Positions 44,166-53,704 of a stretch of 60,859 nt of DNA are shown here, one piece after another. The notes beneath the pieces were generated by a model. It saw only the letters and a list, made by a program, of their open reading frames with translations. It was not told the DNA's origin and made no database searches. The position numbers and the translations under genes were made by a program. The first letter of the stretch is position 1; each line of letters begins with the position of its first letter. The DNA comes from CAMLDH01 sp966250375 (lineage in GTDB: Bacteria; Pseudomonadota; Gammaproteobacteria; Burkholderiales; Burkholderiaceae_D): assembly GCA_966250375.1 (NCBI GenBank), contig CBINHE010000014.1, positions 1 through 60,859 on the forward strand, written 5' to 3'.

Positions 44166-47100
44166 ATGGAAAAATTACTGGTTGAACTGAATAAATTGGG
44201 CATCCGGCTACGGCTGGAGAACGAGGAGTTGCGTGTCAACGCACCGCAGGGGGCGTTGACGGACGAATTGCGTCAGGCCTTGCGCCTGTACAAGGCGGAA
44301 ATCCTGACTCTGCTGCGGTCCAGGCGCAGTGCGGAGGAGAATCCGCTGCCGCAGTTAGTGCCCGACCCGGTCGGACGCGCCGGACCATTTCCGCTCACCG
44401 ATTTGCAGCAAGCGTACTGGCTCGGACGCGACAGCGCGATGGAGATGGGTAACGTCGCAACGCATCTTTATGTCGAACTCGATTGTCCGGCGTTGAACAT
44501 CGAACGCCTCAACGCTGCGCTCTGCCGCATGATCGAGCGTCATGACATGTTGCGCGCGGTTGTCGGCAGTGACGGCACGCAACGTATTCTGCCTACGGTG
44601 CCGCCTTACCGAATCCTGCTCAATGATGCCTCCAAGGCATCACCCGAGGCAGCCGAACGGGCGGCCTTGGATGCGCGGGACGTACTGTCCCATCAGGTAT
44701 TGAAGGCGGACCGGTGGCCGTTGTTCGAGGTGCGCGCCACGCTGCTGCCCACCGAGCGCGTGCGCCTGCATGTCAGCCTGGATCTGCTGATTCTCGATGC
44801 ATGGAGCATATTTCTTTTTTTCAAGGAGTGGTGCCAGCTCTACGAACATCCGGAAACGAAACCGCCGAAATTCGAAATCTCTTTCCGCGACTACGTGCTG
44901 GCCGAACAGGGATTGCAGCATTCCCAAGCGTATCAGCGTGCACATGCTTACTGGATGGGGCGGGTGGAAACTCTGCCTGCGGCACCCGAGTTGCCGTTGC
45001 GTTCCGACCTGTCGGCGCGCAAATCGCCGCGTTTCAGCCGACGCGATATGTGCCTTGAAAAAGCGCGCTGGGAGAAGCTTCGCGCCAGCGCTCGCGCCAA
45101 GGGATTGACGCCATCCGGTCTGTTGCTGGCCTGTTATTCGGAAGTGCTCGCGCGCTGGAGCGCGACACCGCATTTCACGCTGAACGTGACGGTGTCGAAC
45201 CGGCTGCCGATGCATGCAGAGGTGAATAGTCTGCTGGGCGACTTCACCTCGCTGGTGATGCAAGAAGTTGATTTGCGCGACAGCCACTCGACTTTCCTTG
45301 AGCGTGCGCGCCGCCTGCAACAGCAGTTCCTGATCGATATGGATCATCGCGAAGTCAGCGGCGTCACCGTGATACGCGAGTGGGCCAGGCACCGCGGCAT
45401 TTCGCTCCAGGCCGCCATGCCGGTCGTTTTTTCCAGCGGGCTGATCTGGAGCGGCAACGAAGAGGCCGGCAACATCGAGCAGTTCGGCAAGAAGGTCTAC
45501 AGTGTCAGCCAGACTTCGCAGGTATGGCTCGATCATCATGTGATGGAAGTCAATGGAGATTTGCTCCTTATTTGGGATGCCGCGGATGCCGTATTCGAGG
45601 AGGGCGTGCTGGATGCGATGTTTTCCTCTTACCGCAGACTGGTTGAACGGCTGGCCAACGACGAGTCGGTGTGGGATCTGCGTGACGTCGTCGCACCGCC
45701 CGAGGAGATGCAGCGCCGCCGGGAAGCGGCCAACAACACGCTTGGGTCATTGCCGCAACAGCGACTGCATGCGGGGTTCGTCGAACAGGCACTGAAGAAT
45801 CCACAGGCAGTAGCGATCCTGTCGCCTGAGCGGACATTAACGTACGGCGAATTGCTCGCCGAGAGCGCCGCTGTCGCCGACTGGCTGCTCCAATCCGGCG
45901 TCCACGCCGGGCAGCCCGTGGCGGTCGTCATGCGGAAAGGCTGGGAACAGATCGTCGCGGTATATGGGGTGTTGCTGGCAGGGGGCGCCTATATGCCGAT
46001 CGACGCGGATTTGCCGACGAAACGCCAGCTGGACTTGCTGCGAATCGGTGAAGTCAGACACGTGCTTACGCAGCCAAATGCAATGCGCGAGGAACTCAAT
46101 ACTGATGAATGGAGGGTCCGTGCAATAAGCGCCGGCGACAAGGGCACATACGGTCCAGCGCACCAAGCTTCCTTGGACGCGGATCTCGATGTGCTGGCTT
46201 ATATCATCTTTACTTCGGGAACGACTGGCGTGCCCAAGGGCGTGATGATCGATCATCGCGGTGCCGTAAACACGATTAAACATATCAACCGCTTGTACCG
46301 CGTCGGCGCGCAGGATCGTGTACTGGGAGTCTCTTCGTTGAGTTTCGACCTCTCGGTCTATGACATCTTCGGACTGCTCGACGCCGGTGGTGCGCTCGTA
46401 CTGCCCGACTATCGCAAGGCGCATGATCCCATTCATTGGCGCGACCTGATCGTGCAGCATCAAGTCACGCTTTGGAATTCCGCACCGCAACTCATGTCCA
46501 TGCTGATGGATAGCTTCTTCTCGGGCGAAGAGGAAGAGGCGCCGCTACGCACGGTGCTCATAAGCGGCGATTTCATCCCGCTCGACTTGCCCGGCCGGGT
46601 CCGCGCACGCTATTCGCAGGCGCAAGTCGTCAGTCTGGGCGGTGCGACCGAAGCGTCGATCTGGTCGATTTACTATCCCGTGCAAGCCATCGCGCCGGAG
46701 TGGATCAGCATCCCCTACGGCAAGCCGCTGCCGAATCAAACCATGTGGGTTTTGGACCATGCATTCAGGCCCTGTCCGGATCAAGTAAAGGGACATATCT
46801 TCATCGGTGGTATCGGGCTTGCCATGGGCTATTGGCAAGATGCCGAAAAGACCGCAGCGCGTTTCGTTACGCATCCGCAAACCGGCGAGCGTTTGTACGA
46901 TACCGGCGACCTCGGACGCTACACGGCCGATGGCAATATCGTGATCCTTGGCCGTGACGACGGGCAGATCAAGATCCGCGGCCACCGCGTGGAACTGGGC
47001 GAAATTGAAGCGGTGCTACGCCAGCATGCGGCAATCAAGACTGCGGTCGTCGTGCCGACTGCCGGATCGTCTGAAAACCGGAAACTGGCTGCTTACATCG

Positions 47101-48788
47101 AATTTAAAGGCGTCGAATTCAAGGGCGTCGAATGTATGCCGGACCAGCAAGCCGTGAAAGATTATCTGGCAGAGCGGCTGCCCGATTACATGGTGCCGAG
47201 AATCATTGTTCCTCTGGACCGCATTCCAATTTCGCCCAATGGCAAGATCGATTACAAGGCTTTGCCCGAGATCGCCGATGCAGCGATGGATGCCCAATCC
47301 GCCAAGGTATTGCCGCGCAATGCCGTGGAACGCGCCCTGCTGGATGCGTGGTCGCGCCTCCTGGTTGGTCTTGTGATCGGCGTTACCGACAATTTCTTCG
47401 ATCTGGGTGGCGATTCCGTGCTGGCTACGCAACTGGTGCGAGACCTGAATGCGACGCTGTCATTCGAGCTGGAAATGCACGAGCTGTTTGAAAACCTCAC
47501 TGTAGAGTCATTGGCTATCCTGTACCAGGAACGTCAGGCGGCCAAGCAAGCGAACGACTCAGAGGGACTAGAGGCGCAGGCTGTGCCGTCGATCGATAAC
47601 AGCATGGTGGTGGCTGACGTTGCTACGGCAATAGATAGCTTCACGGCTCTCGACTTCAGCCGAAGCCGGCGTCCGCAACCGATTGCAACATCAGAACCGA
47701 GAGCCATTCTACTGACTGGCGGCACAGGCTGGATCGGTGCACATGTGTTGTCGGCGTTATTGTCCGGTACGCAGGCAAGGATTTATTGCCTAGTTCGTTC
47801 GAGCGACAAGGCTGAAGGTCTGGCCCGCTTGCGGGAGTCAATGGACCGATACGGAATTGTGCCTGTCGCCTCCTGGATGGAGCGCATCGAACCGGTAACC
47901 GGCGACCTGACAGAGCCTTGCCTGGGACTTGACGTGGCCGAGTGGCAGCGCATTTCCGAGGCAGTGGATGTTATCTATCATCTTGGTGCTTCGCTTAACG
48001 TGCTGGCTGATTACGCCACGCACAGAAAAACCAATGTTGATCCGATCACAACCATCGTAAAGTTGGCCGTTAGCCAGCATCTCAAGCCGATCATCTTTCT
48101 CTCACCCATGACGGTATGCAGGCGTCATCAAGAGGGACGTCTGGTAATTCTGAATAAAGAGTGTATACATGCCGATCCCGAGGGACTTCTCACTGCCTAT
48201 GCCCAATCAAAATGGGCTGGTGAACAAATATTGTCGGCTGCGGCAGAGCGCGGCGTGCCGGTAAAAATTTACCGCACATCACACGCTTTGCCGCCGGCAT
48301 CGACTGGACAAGCAAAGCCTCACGACACTTACATGAGCGTTCTGCACGCCGCGTATGCCGCTGGTGTTGTACCGGACTGGCCGGATTCGTGTTTTTACGG
48401 TATGCCAGTAGATGTCCTTGCGCGATTATTGGTAGCAAGCTCCCTTGAGGATGACGGATACAACGGCGTCATTCATATGGATAATCATGCGCCGTTCAGT
48501 CTGCAATCTGTTGTCGAGATTCTGCTTGATAGCGATGGAAAACTGCCACGTGTTTCGCTTGAGGACTGGAAGGTCCGCTGTCGAGAAGCCGCAACGCAGC
48601 TAAAAGCTGATAGCGCAATCCTGGCAGATGTTCTGTTTGCGAACCGCTGTTCGAGTGCCGCAGTCGATGACATGTTCACAGCCCATCCATTGGACACGCA
48701 TTACTTTGACAGCCGTGGACAGACATTCAAGCTTGCAGACCTCACTCCTGCCGCCTACTGGCGCACGCTTCGCCGTAATTTTCAATAA
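44166..48788 (+). CDS. NRPS: docking - Cy - A(Cys) - PCP - thioester reductase
   Basis: A 1540-residue heterocyclising cysteine module with reductive release. Residues 1-50 are a second TubC-like docking domain (LLVELNKLGIRLRLENEELR). The Cy domain (70-470) has intact D206-LLIL-D211, GDFTSLVMQEVD and QTSQVWLDHHVMEVNGD, so condensation plus thiazoline formation is expected. The A domain (510-1045) yields D728 L729 Y732 N771 L798 S800 L824 I832 W833 K1027, exactly the cysteine code. PCP Ser1084 (LGGDSVL). The C-terminal reductase (about 1180-1535) has the nucleotide motif TGGTGWIGAHV and Tyr1345/Lys1349 (YAQSK), giving an aldehyde or alcohol. A 15-base duplication (EFKGV EFKGV, about 979-988) lies in the A domain C-terminal part. 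The gap to the previous gene is 69 bases, with AGGAG near the start. Confidence 0.93.
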   Translation: MEKLLVELNKLGIRLRLENEELRVNAPQGALTDELRQALRLYKAEILTLLRSRRSAEENPLPQLVPDPVGRAGPFPLTDLQQAYWLGRDSAMEMGNVATHLYVELDCPALNIERLNAALCRMIERHDMLRAVVGSDGTQRILPTVPPYRILLNDASKASPEAAERAALDARDVLSHQVLKADRWPLFEVRATLLPTERVRLHVSLDLLILDAWSIFLFFKEWCQLYEHPETKPPKFEISFRDYVLAEQGLQHSQAYQRAHAYWMGRVETLPAAPELPLRSDLSARKSPRFSRRDMCLEKARWEKLRASARAKGLTPSGLLLACYSEVLARWSATPHFTLNVTVSNRLPMHAEVNSLLGDFTSLVMQEVDLRDSHSTFLERARRLQQQFLIDMDHREVSGVTVIREWARHRGISLQAAMPVVFSSGLIWSGNEEAGNIEQFGKKVYSVSQTSQVWLDHHVMEVNGDLLLIWDAADAVFEEGVLDAMFSSYRRLVERLANDESVWDLRDVVAPPEEMQRRREAANNTLGSLPQQRLHAGFVEQALKNPQAVAILSPERTLTYGELLAESAAVADWLLQSGVHAGQPVAVVMRKGWEQIVAVYGVLLAGGAYMPIDADLPTKRQLDLLRIGEVRHVLTQPNAMREELNTDEWRVRAISAGDKGTYGPAHQASLDADLDVLAYIIFTSGTTGVPKGVMIDHRGAVNTIKHINRLYRVGAQDRVLGVSSLSFDLSVYDIFGLLDAGGALVLPDYRKAHDPIHWRDLIVQHQVTLWNSAPQLMSMLMDSFFSGEEEEAPLRTVLISGDFIPLDLPGRVRARYSQAQVVSLGGATEASIWSIYYPVQAIAPEWISIPYGKPLPNQTMWVLDHAFRPCPDQVKGHIFIGGIGLAMGYWQDAEKTAARFVTHPQTGERLYDTGDLGRYTADGNIVILGRDDGQIKIRGHRVELGEIEAVLRQHAAIKTAVVVPTAGSSENRKLAAYIEFKGVEFKGVECMPDQQAVKDYLAERLPDYMVPRIIVPLDRIPISPNGKIDYKALPEIADAAMDAQSAKVLPRNAVERALLDAWSRLLVGLVIGVTDNFFDLGGDSVLATQLVRDLNATLSFELEMHELFENLTVESLAILYQERQAAKQANDSEGLEAQAVPSIDNSMVVADVATAIDSFTALDFSRSRRPQPIATSEPRAILLTGGTGWIGAHVLSALLSGTQARIYCLVRSSDKAEGLARLRESMDRYGIVPVASWMERIEPVTGDLTEPCLGLDVAEWQRISEAVDVIYHLGASLNVLADYATHRKTNVDPITTIVKLAVSQHLKPIIFLSPMTVCRRHQEGRLVILNKECIHADPEGLLTAYAQSKWAGEQILSAAAERGVPVKIYRTSHALPPASTGQAKPHDTYMSVLHAAYAAGVVPDWPDSCFYGMPVDVLARLLVASSLEDDGYNGVIHMDNHAPFSLQSVVEILLDSDGKLPRVSLEDWKVRCREAATQLKADSAILADVLFANRCSSAAVDDMFTAHPLDTHYFDSRGQTFKLADLTPAAYWRTLRRNFQ

Positions 48789-48877
48789 TAGTGGATGAAA
48801 AATGCTTGTAGAAAAATGGATTGATGGCGTTGCTGTTGTCAACAATATTCCTTTCATGGATTACATGGGAGGACAGC

Positions 48878-50437
48878 ATGGATAACTTCTACGATGTCAT
48901 CGTCGTCGGTGCCGGTGCTGCCGGCGCGGTTGTCGCCAGCCGTTTGAGTGAGGATGGCAGCCGCAAGATATTACTTTTGGAAGCCGGTCCGGAGGAACCC
49001 GCCTCGGAGGCTGCGAGGTTGGCGGTTCGTGATGCGAATTATCCGGCAGTGAAGCCTGGTCTGAACTGGAAGATCAAGTCCTTTATCAAGGGCGATGGCG
49101 CTACGGCAGGCACTTGGGACTATGAAGCCGGAAAACTGGTGGGCGGCTCTTCTGCTGTCAACACTGTGCAGGCGTTGAGAGGAATGCCTTCGGACTACGA
49201 CGAATGGGCAGAAGAGTGCGGGTCGAGTTGGTCGTGGTCGCAGGTCTTGCCTTATTTTCGGGCACTCGAAGATGATCCGATTGCTCCTGAGAGTTTGCAC
49301 GGGAGGGGCGGGCCGGTACCTATCCGGCGTGAGAAAAAGGAAAATCTGACACGATTGCAGACAGCGCTGGTGGATGCCTGTGTCGCCCATGGCTTTCCGG
49401 AAACCGATGACCACAACAATCCGGACTCCCCGGGAATCGGCATGACTCCAAAGAACGCCATCGACGGGGTACGCATGTCATCAGCCATGACCTATCTCGC
49501 CTCGGCACGCGCACGCGAAAATCTGACAATCCTGACTGACGCTCATGCGTGTCGGCTCATCTGGGGCGACGGTTCGCGCTGTAAAGGGATCGAGGTTGAA
49601 GCGAAAGGGCAGCAGTACCAAATCCATGCGGACAAGATCGTGCTCTGTGCCGGCGTGATCAACACGCCAGCGCTCCTCATGCGCTCCGGCATTGGCGACC
49701 CCGCAATACTCGAACCTCTCGGTATCAAGGTGGTGATGCCCTTGACTGGCGTTGGCAAAAACCTGATGGACCATCCCAGCGTTGGTATCTGGGGAATACC
49801 GAAGCCTGGCGTATGCACAGCGCAGGAGCCGGTACACGGGATATTGTTGCGTTGCTCATCGCACGCATCCCCTTATGTCAACGATATGCACATCCGCATG
49901 ATGGCTGGCGGCTTCGATACGGCATTTGCTGCGCGTTCATCGACAGCAGGATTGTCGGTTGTCGCCGGTTTAGCCGTCTGCCTTGTCAAGTCCCGGTCAT
50001 GCGGTTATCTCCATATCGTTTCTGCAGACCCTTATTCAGCACCGAAGGTGGTGCTTGATCTTCTTTCTGACAAGCGCGATATTCCCCCTCTCAGGAATGG
50101 CGTCCGTCTGGCATGGGAACTGCTGCAACAGCCGCAACTTCGGCCCTTGTTCGAGCGTATGCTGGGCTGGACTGACGGGATGTTTTTATCCGACGCCGTT
50201 CTGGAGCGCGCGATCATGGCCTATGTGCGTCCGAGTGCCCATCTATGCGGTTCGGCAAAGATGGGCAGATCGCCTGATGTCGGTGCAGTGGTGGATTCGC
50301 AAGGGCAAGTTTTTGGCGTTGACAATCTTTGGGTTGCCGACGCCTCAATCATGCCGAACACCCCTAGCGCACCGCCGCATCTCGCCACCATCATGGTGGC
50401 CGAGAAAATGGCAGCCGGTTTCCGGCAATGGAATTGA
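48878..50437 (+). CDS. GMC-family FAD oxidoreductase 1
   Basis: A 519-residue flavoprotein of the glucose-methanol-choline family, oxidising an alcohol (or a C-N/C-S position) to carbonyl or desaturated product. The dinucleotide motif is VVGAGAAGAVVASRL; GKLVGGSSAVN is the GMC signature 1; a second signature region is CAGVINTPALLMRSGIG. The active-site His is in SAHLCGSAKMG, where the usual Trp-His is Ala-His. The partner residue is His (APPHLATIM). The ATG at 48878 has GGGAGG five bases upstream and no signal peptide. It follows the NRPS-reductase by 89 bases and overlaps the type II thioesterase, so it belongs to the cluster. Possible jobs: acting on the reductively released alcohol/aldehyde, or thiazoline to thiazole. 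Confidence 0.9.
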   Translation: MDNFYDVIVVGAGAAGAVVASRLSEDGSRKILLLEAGPEEPASEAARLAVRDANYPAVKPGLNWKIKSFIKGDGATAGTWDYEAGKLVGGSSAVNTVQALRGMPSDYDEWAEECGSSWSWSQVLPYFRALEDDPIAPESLHGRGGPVPIRREKKENLTRLQTALVDACVAHGFPETDDHNNPDSPGIGMTPKNAIDGVRMSSAMTYLASARARENLTILTDAHACRLIWGDGSRCKGIEVEAKGQQYQIHADKIVLCAGVINTPALLMRSGIGDPAILEPLGIKVVMPLTGVGKNLMDHPSVGIWGIPKPGVCTAQEPVHGILLRCSSHASPYVNDMHIRMMAGGFDTAFAARSSTAGLSVVAGLAVCLVKSRSCGYLHIVSADPYSAPKVVLDLLSDKRDIPPLRNGVRLAWELLQQPQLRPLFERMLGWTDGMFLSDAVLERAIMAYVRPSAHLCGSAKMGRSPDVGAVVDSQGQVFGVDNLWVADASIMPNTPSAPPHLATIMVAEKMAAGFRQWN

Positions 50438-51258
50438 CGATGCAAACACCGATCGCAAAACAGTCGAGTTCGGAACTTCGGGGTAGCCTGCGCCGCTACA
50501 GCAGCGGGCCGCAACCCCAAGTGCGCCTGGTGTGTTTTCCGTGGTGTGGCGCCGGGGCTTCCGTCTATCGCAGGCTCGCGCTCGGCCTGCCTCAGCATAT
50601 CGAACTGTACGCCGTGCAGTTGCCGGGACGGGAAGAACGGTTTGGCGAAAAACGGCTGCTTCGCATGGAGCAAGTCATCGAACACGTCATTGAGGACATT
50701 GTCGCCCTTGGTGATCGGCCGCTGATTCTTTTCGGGCATAGCATGGGGGCCTTGGTGGCGTACGAGATGGCGCTGGCGCTGAAAGCCGGAATCGGACGTG
50801 AGCCCGATGGACTCATCGTGTCCGGATACGGAGCGCCGGACTGCAAGAAGCCGGATGCCACGCACTGGCACGCAGCCACGGATGAAGCGTTCATCGCCAA
50901 CCTTGCACGGCTCGGTGGCACGCCTGCGGCCATCCTGGAAGACAGGCAGATGATGCGTATGCTGTTGCCCGTGCTGCGCGCGGATTACGAAGTGCTGGAA
51001 ACCTGCCCTGACAAAGCGGACAGACTTTTGTCCTGCCCATTGCTCGCTTGCGCCGGTGACCGGGATAATGCAATTTCCGGCAATGCTGTCGAGGCATGGC
51101 GGCGGCGCAGCACCGGGCGCAGCAAAATCCATTGGTTTAGCGGCGGTCATTTTTACCTGTCTACTCAACCGCAGACGCTGGCGCGCTGTTTAACGGAATG
51201 GTGCGCGCCAACAGGGTTCTTTTTTTCTGGAGATGAAGTCACATCAGCAACGCAATAG
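50428..51258 (+). CDS. Type II thioesterase
   Basis: A 276-residue alpha/beta hydrolase of the RifR/GrsT editing thioesterase family. It has the opening VRLVCFPWCGAGASVYR, LPGRE, catalytic Ser in GHSMGA (residue 105 from this start) and a late His in SGGHFYL. It removes misprimed or stalled acyl groups from carrier proteins of the upstream synthases. The ATG at 50428 overlaps the GMC gene; ATG 50440 two bases after its stop is an equally good start. It is the second thioesterase of the cluster besides the one fused to the first NRPS. Confidence 0.9.
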   Translation: MELTMQTPIAKQSSSELRGSLRRYSSGPQPQVRLVCFPWCGAGASVYRRLALGLPQHIELYAVQLPGREERFGEKRLLRMEQVIEHVIEDIVALGDRPLILFGHSMGALVAYEMALALKAGIGREPDGLIVSGYGAPDCKKPDATHWHAATDEAFIANLARLGGTPAAILEDRQMMRMLLPVLRADYEVLETCPDKADRLLSCPLLACAGDRDNAISGNAVEAWRRRSTGRSKIHWFSGGHFYLSTQPQTLARCLTEWCAPTGFFFSGDEVTSATQ

Positions 51259-51389
51259 CGCCGGATGCAAGCTATTGATGATTTAGCCGATGATTGACGC
51301 GCATTACCTCTGCGCCGGGCGCTTCCATCCCAACTATCAAGTTACAAAATAATTCATCGGATCAACAATAAAATAACGGAGAACATGAA

Positions 51390-51848
51390 ATGGAGAATGG
51401 CCAAGGATCAACCGCAAGTATTGTGGCGCAAGGCTGGATTTTGATGTGTCTGATTTTTGTCAGCATATTGGCGACACAGTTCATGAACGTGGTTATTTGC
51501 GCCCTTGTGGGCAAAGACGGAGGTACCAACTTAAAGGTGATGGCGATGCTGATGATGCTGCACGCCTTCGTGCCGATGCTGATCTATACGTTTAGCGCAC
51601 GCTGGTTCCGCTGGGCCACCGCGGGTCTTACGCTGCTTTTCGGGGTGGCGATGATCGCACACGAGATCCATCTTTTTATCGTCACAAAAAGAACGCTCGA
51701 AATATTCAATCTGCTCGATTTCGCCCATCATGGCTTGGCAATCTGGGTAGGCTTGATTGCCGTTCGCTGGGCCAGGGAAGCAGGGCGGTCGTCCGTACCG
51801 GCCGGTAATGGATCGCTTGGAGGGAAATCCATTGGCAACACCATCTAG
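51390..51848 (+). CDS. Four-helix integral membrane protein, unknown family
   Basis: A 152-residue protein with four predicted membrane helices (about 13-38 ILMCLIFVSILATQFMNVVI, 48-67 MAMLMMLHAFVPMLIYTFS, 72-95 WATAGLTLLFGVAMIAHEIHL, 108-127 DFAHHGLAIWVGLIAVRW). Conserved-looking His residues lie in or near helices 2, 3 and 4 (LHAF, HEIH, FAHHG), which could bind a metal or heme, but this is only inference. GGAG is 8 bases before the ATG. Its end overlaps the start of the second GMC gene by 17 bases, so the two are translationally coupled and may work together at the inner membrane. No family recognised. Confidence 0.7.
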   Translation: MENGQGSTASIVAQGWILMCLIFVSILATQFMNVVICALVGKDGGTNLKVMAMLMMLHAFVPMLIYTFSARWFRWATAGLTLLFGVAMIAHEIHLFIVTKRTLEIFNLLDFAHHGLAIWVGLIAVRWAREAGRSSVPAGNGSLGGKSIGNTI

Positions 51849-53514
51849 TACAGGTCATCAACAAAATTGGGATGAAATAATCATCGGTGCCGGTTCGGCG
51901 GGAGCCGTGCTGGCCAGCCGGTTATCGGCGCAATCCGGACGGCGTGTCCTGTTGATCGAAGCCGGTCCGGATTTTCCTGACGCTAGTCGCATTCCCGAAG
52001 AAATCAAAGACGCACGGGCGCCGGTGATGTCCGGCTACAACTGGGATTTTGCAGCCAACTTGCGCAGCAGCGGTTTGTTTCAGAACCTGCTGCAATCGGC
52101 GAATGTGATGGCCGCAGCGCCACGCGACATGTTTTCTGCGGCAAAAGCCGCGATGCGCTCCTCGCAGCCGCTGGCAACCACGCTACAGCAATTCCCGTAT
52201 TGCATGGGCAAGGTCGTGGGCGGTTCGTCCGCGGTCAACGGCGCGATTGCATTGCGGCCGTTACCTGACGATTTCGCACAATGGGCTGCGGCGGGCAATA
52301 CGGAATGGACCTGGGAACAGGTGTTGCCCTATTTCAGGAAAATCGAAACCGATCACGATTTTTCAGGTGAATTGCACGGCGCCTCAGGGCCGGTTCCCGT
52401 AACGCGGCCCAAGGAACAAGACCTGCATGCGTTGCAGGCAGCGTTCCGGCAAGCATGCCGCGTATCGGGGTTGCCGGACATTCCGGATATGAATGCGTCT
52501 TCCGCCGCCGGTGTGGGCCTCGTGCCAACCAACAGCATCGAGCACCAGCGCATTTCAAGCGCCATCGCTTATCTGGGGCCGGCGCGGGCGCGGCCCAACC
52601 TTACGATCCAGGCCGGATGCACGGTTCACCGCATATTGTTCGAGGGCCGGCGCGCAGTTGGTGTCGAATTGATGGATGCGGATGGCAAGCGGCAGGCTAT
52701 TTTCGGCAAGCGGATGACGCTTTGCGCCGGCACCATCAACACAGCGCCCATCCTGCTGCGCTCCGGCGTCGGCCATAGTGCATTGTGCCGTTCGCTGAAC
52801 ATTGCGCCAGTGATCGACTTGCCGGGCGTTGGCGAAAACCTGGTCGACCACCCGGCCATCATGCTATGGATGACGCCCGTGCCCGGCAGCAGCCAGCAAG
52901 CGCAGCTCGCGCACCAGATCATGGCACGCGCGGCCAGCAATCCGGCGCAGATGCCCGACCTTAACCTGTTCGCGCTCAGCAACTTCGACACGCGCACCGT
53001 GCCGATGTTGAGTCAATTATTGAAAACGCCGTTGGCCAATGCGATTTCAGTCGTCTTGACCCAACCCGCATCGCGCGGCCGGGTGTTCCTGGAAAACGCC
53101 GCGCCCGGAAGCAAGCCGGTGATCGAACTCAACCTCGCCTCGGTGCCGCAGGATATCGAACGCCTGATGCATGGCGTGCGGCTGGCATGGAAGATCGCAC
53201 GCTCGTCACCAATCGCCGAACGCACGCAATCGATCTTCCTGTGGAGCGAGGCGATGATGAACAACGACAGCCTCTTGAAGAGTGCGATCAACCGCTTCAT
53301 CAGCGCCACCTGGCATCCGGTCGGCACCGCAAAAATGGGCCCGCCGAGCGACTCGATGGCAGTCGTTGACCAGCATTGCCGAGTACATCGCCTGCAAGCG
53401 CTGCGCGTGGTCGATGCGTCTGTGATGCCGTCGATTCCCAGTGTCCCGACCAACCTGACCTGCATGATGCTCGCCGAGCGCGTGGCGGACTGGATGGTGC
53501 AGGAGGCAGAATAG
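51832..53514 (+). CDS. GMC-family FAD oxidoreductase 2
   Basis: A ~560-residue GMC flavoprotein. The FAD motif is IIGAGSAGAVLASRL, signature 1 GKVVGGSSAVNGA, and the active-site His is in the canonical TWHPVGTAKMG, with Asn (VPTNLTCMM) as partner. I choose TTG 51832, because GGAGGG lies 7 bases upstream; the frame is open from 51757 and has an ATG at 51808. Compared with GMC 1 it has ~45 extra residues after the FAD motif (NLRSSGLFQNLLQSANVMAA...), perhaps a substrate or membrane lid. Coupled to the four-helix protein. Probably acts later in tailoring than GMC 1; the substrate is not deducible. Confidence 0.88.
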   Translation: MATPSSTGHQQNWDEIIIGAGSAGAVLASRLSAQSGRRVLLIEAGPDFPDASRIPEEIKDARAPVMSGYNWDFAANLRSSGLFQNLLQSANVMAAAPRDMFSAAKAAMRSSQPLATTLQQFPYCMGKVVGGSSAVNGAIALRPLPDDFAQWAAAGNTEWTWEQVLPYFRKIETDHDFSGELHGASGPVPVTRPKEQDLHALQAAFRQACRVSGLPDIPDMNASSAAGVGLVPTNSIEHQRISSAIAYLGPARARPNLTIQAGCTVHRILFEGRRAVGVELMDADGKRQAIFGKRMTLCAGTINTAPILLRSGVGHSALCRSLNIAPVIDLPGVGENLVDHPAIMLWMTPVPGSSQQAQLAHQIMARAASNPAQMPDLNLFALSNFDTRTVPMLSQLLKTPLANAISVVLTQPASRGRVFLENAAPGSKPVIELNLASVPQDIERLMHGVRLAWKIARSSPIAERTQSIFLWSEAMMNNDSLLKSAINRFISATWHPVGTAKMGPPSDSMAVVDQHCRVHRLQALRVVDASVMPSIPSVPTNLTCMMLAERVADWMVQEAE

Positions 53515-53599
53515 TCCTGGCGTCTTTGGACATGAATTCCGCACGAAATGCAAATGTGTTCCAGCGGCAGAGCCTGGAGCATATACGCATGCCGGATTG

Positions 53600-53657
53600 G
53601 TAGGAGCGGGCCTTGCCCGCGATCCGCTCTTTTCGCGGGCAAGGCCCGCTCCTACAA
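53600..53657. repeat. REP-like inverted repeat pair
   Basis: Arms 53600-53622 and 53633-53655 repeat the element at 7610-7680 (core GGAGCGGGCCTTGCCCGCGA), here with a 10-base loop. It sits between the tailoring genes and the transport genes and could stabilise or end the upstream transcript. Confidence 0.9.
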
Positions 53658-53704
53658 CACGCGTCAATGCAGCTTGATTCAATTAGTAAATTTTGGAGGA
53701 ACCC

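Noticed and set aside
32443..48788. Yersiniabactin/micacocidin-type siderophore cluster
   Set aside because: It shares FAAL-PKS and Cys-Cy logic, but no TonB receptor, thiazoline reductase, salicylate enzyme or siderophore exporter is present. An alkylsalicylate product by iterative PKS action remains possible, so only the siderophore assignment is rejected.
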